Assembly: GCA_937928755.1 (NCBI GenBank)
Contig: CALEZI010000039.1
Location: 1-6,284 of the forward strand
DNA length: 6,284 bases
From: an uncultured Rhodanobacteraceae bacterium
GTDB taxonomy: Bacteria > Pseudomonadota > Gammaproteobacteria > Xanthomonadales > SZUA-5
Direction: 5' to 3'
The notes below the pieces were generated by a model. The model was not told where the DNA came from, searched no databases, and saw only the letters and a program-made list of their open reading frames with translations. Position 1 is the first letter of the stretch. Each line of letters opens with the position of its first letter. Positions 4,909-6,284 of this stretch are shown piece by piece. A program made the position numbers and the translations under genes.

Positions 4909-6222
4909 TCACTGCGTCTTCAACTGCGATGCCGGCGCAATGCGGCACGCGCGCCAGGCGGGGTAGGCGCCGGATGCCACGGCGCCGATCACTGCGGTGA
5001 CCAGCAGCATGGCGAACAGGCCCACATCGAGCCGCGCGACATCGTCGAAATCGGGCAGCAGGCTGCGCACCAGCGCCAGACCGCCGAGCGTCAGCACCAG
5101 TCCGAACAGCGCGCCGAGCAGGCCGATCAGGCCGGATTCGGTCAGGTGCTGCGCAAAGATCTCGCGACGTTTGGCACCGAGGGCGCGGCGCAGGCCAATC
5201 TCGCCGCTCTTGCGCAGAAACTTGGACAACAGCAGGCCGGCCGCATTCAGCAGGCAGACGAACAGGAAAGCGACGCCGACACCGGCAAACACGCGGGTGT
5301 CGTCCGGCACCAAATTGTTCTGCGCCAGCCAGCCCATCACCGGGGTCACCCGATGGTTGTCCGGGCGCTTGAAGCGGCCGGCCTTGCGCTGTTCGGCGAC
5401 ATAAGCGGTGAGGTAAGCGAGATAAGCGTCCCGCGCCGCGGCATCCGGCAGCTCTACCCAGTACTGGGTCATGATGCAATCCGAATCCATCAAACCCTTG
5501 AAGCCCGGCGCCGCCGGCGGCTGCCAGCAGTTGATGCTGCCGTTGATGTCCATTTCCTTGGCGGTGGCCACCGAGAACGGCAGGAACACATCTTCCGGAT
5601 CATCCAGCGTGTTGTTGGTGACATCGTAGAACCGCGGCCTGAGCTCCCAATGGTCGAGCACACCGGTGATGGTGAAGTCCTCGTCGTCGAAGCGAATGCG
5701 CTGGCCGACCACATCGGTTTTCTTGAACACCCGCTCGGCGAGTTCGCGGGTGATCACCGCGACACGCGCTTCGCGTTGTTCATCGTCCTTGCTCCAGCCG
5801 CCGCCGTGCAGGAAAGGCGCGTCGAACATCGCAAACAGATCCCCTCCGGTGACGCGCACCGAGGCGTTGCGCGGGCGCACTTGAGGGTCGGTCGGCACCA
5901 CGATGACCGAGGATTGGTACATGCCGGCCTGACGCAGACCTTTGGCATCCGCCATCAGCCGACGCGTGTCGCCATGGGTCAGTTGATCCGGCGGCAGACC
6001 GCGATCCTGGTCGAAAGCCTGGTCCGGCGACCAGTTGTCGAGTTGCACCGCGTAGAGCACATCGCTCTTGTGCGGAATCGGATTGTTCGACAACCGATAC
6101 AGCACCGTGAACGAAGTCATCGCGGTGGCCAGGCCGAGCGCGATCGCCAACACCATCAGCGTCGACAGCACCGGAGTGCGCTTCAGGGCCAGCAGGGCGA
6201 GTTTGAGGTAGTAGGTGAACAT
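4909..6222 (-). CDS. ABC transporter permease, MacB/FtsX type (first of two)
   Basis: Inner-membrane permease of 437 aa, MacB/FtsX superfamily, without an ATPase domain. TM1 spans about 18-42 (VLSTLMVLAIALGLATAMTS), followed by a MacB-type extracytoplasmic domain (about 43-310) that starts with NNPIPHKSDVLY, then TM2 (311-333), TM3 (362-385) and TM4 (400-421). The cytoplasmic coupling loop reads GEIGLRRALGAKRREIFAQH and the C-terminus AYPAWRACRIAPASQLKTQ, both classic for the family. The ATG at 6222 (MFTYYLKLALLALKR) is preferred: GAGG lies 10 nt upstream and relatives start with a similar M-x-x-YYL-x-LAL. An ATG at 6231 would put that GAGG 1 nt away, and a TTG at 6243 has no RBS. In MacAB-like systems such permeases pass mechanical force from a cytoplasmic ATPase to a periplasmic adaptor; both partners must be encoded elsewhere. 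Substrate unknown. Confidence 0.94.
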   Translation of the reverse strand: MFTYYLKLALLALKRTPVLSTLMVLAIALGLATAMTSFTVLYRLSNNPIPHKSDVLYAVQLDNWSPDQAFDQDRGLPPDQLTHGDTRRLMADAKGLRQAGMYQSSVIVVPTDPQVRPRNASVRVTGGDLFAMFDAPFLHGGGWSKDDEQREARVAVITRELAERVFKKTDVVGQRIRFDDEDFTITGVLDHWELRPRFYDVTNNTLDDPEDVFLPFSVATAKEMDINGSINCWQPPAAPGFKGLMDSDCIMTQYWVELPDAAARDAYLAYLTAYVAEQRKAGRFKRPDNHRVTPVMGWLAQNNLVPDDTRVFAGVGVAFLFVCLLNAAGLLLSKFLRKSGEIGLRRALGAKRREIFAQHLTESGLIGLLGALFGLVLTLGGLALVRSLLPDFDDVARLDVGLFAMLLVTAVIGAVASGAYPAWRACRIAPASQLKTQ

Positions 6223-6284
6223 GGGTGTCATGCCTCGTCGCAATGGTTGGGCATCTTGGTGTGCGGAAATGCGGGGCTGGGGAC
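6223..6284. other. Leader of the first permease at the right edge
   Basis: These 62 bp carry the GAGG ribosome binding site (minus strand, 6236-6233). One minus-strand frame is open from the window edge to a TGA at 6230-6228 that overlaps the ATG at 6231 as ATGA. It could be the last 18 codons of an upstream gene, but the peptide (VPSPAFPHTKMPNHCDEA) does not resemble an ABC ATPase or adaptor end, and 18 open codons in GC-rich DNA mean little. I see no promoter here. Confidence 0.3.

Overview
The window is GC-rich bacterial DNA. It holds four genes, all on the minus strand and reading from the right edge toward the left, plus an unusual number of short repeats. High GC, GTAG-headed palindromic repeats (REPs) like those known from Stenotrophomonas/Xanthomonas relatives, and ATTCCCG-type 7-bp repeats point to a gammaproteobacterium of the Xanthomonadales (Lysobacteraceae/Rhodanobacteraceae type). 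This placement is inferred from repeat style and protein flavour, not from a marker gene.

Layout in transcription order: (1) 6222-4909, a MacB/FtsX-type ABC transporter permease; (2) 4698-3481, a second, divergent permease of the same superfamily; (3) 3354-1969, an NtrC-type sigma-54-dependent response regulator; (4) 1846-509, a membrane-bound PAS histidine kinase. Then 504-1, which runs off the left edge, is a tandem array of 90-bp units, each made of two inverted REPs. The ATPase and membrane-fusion adaptor expected with such permeases are absent and probably lie beyond position 6284.

The genes look like one functional module: a split MacB-like ABC system with two permeases, and a two-component pair that presumably controls it through sigma-54 RNA polymerase. 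The kinase has two membrane helices with almost no extracytoplasmic loop, so it may sense stress in the membrane or through the transporter, by analogy with BceS-type kinases. That is inference.

The most notable DNA-level feature is that each gap in the operon (about 120-210 bp) holds a different repeat: G-rich 30-bp inverted arms between the permeases, a GTGAAA/TTTCAC dyad before the regulator, GTAGGAGCGACG-type REPs between regulator and kinase, and the 90-bp array after the kinase. A fifth repeat (ATTCCCG x4) sits in frame inside the regulator gene and encodes a linker. I see no RNA gene, insertion sequence, CRISPR array or plus-strand gene.
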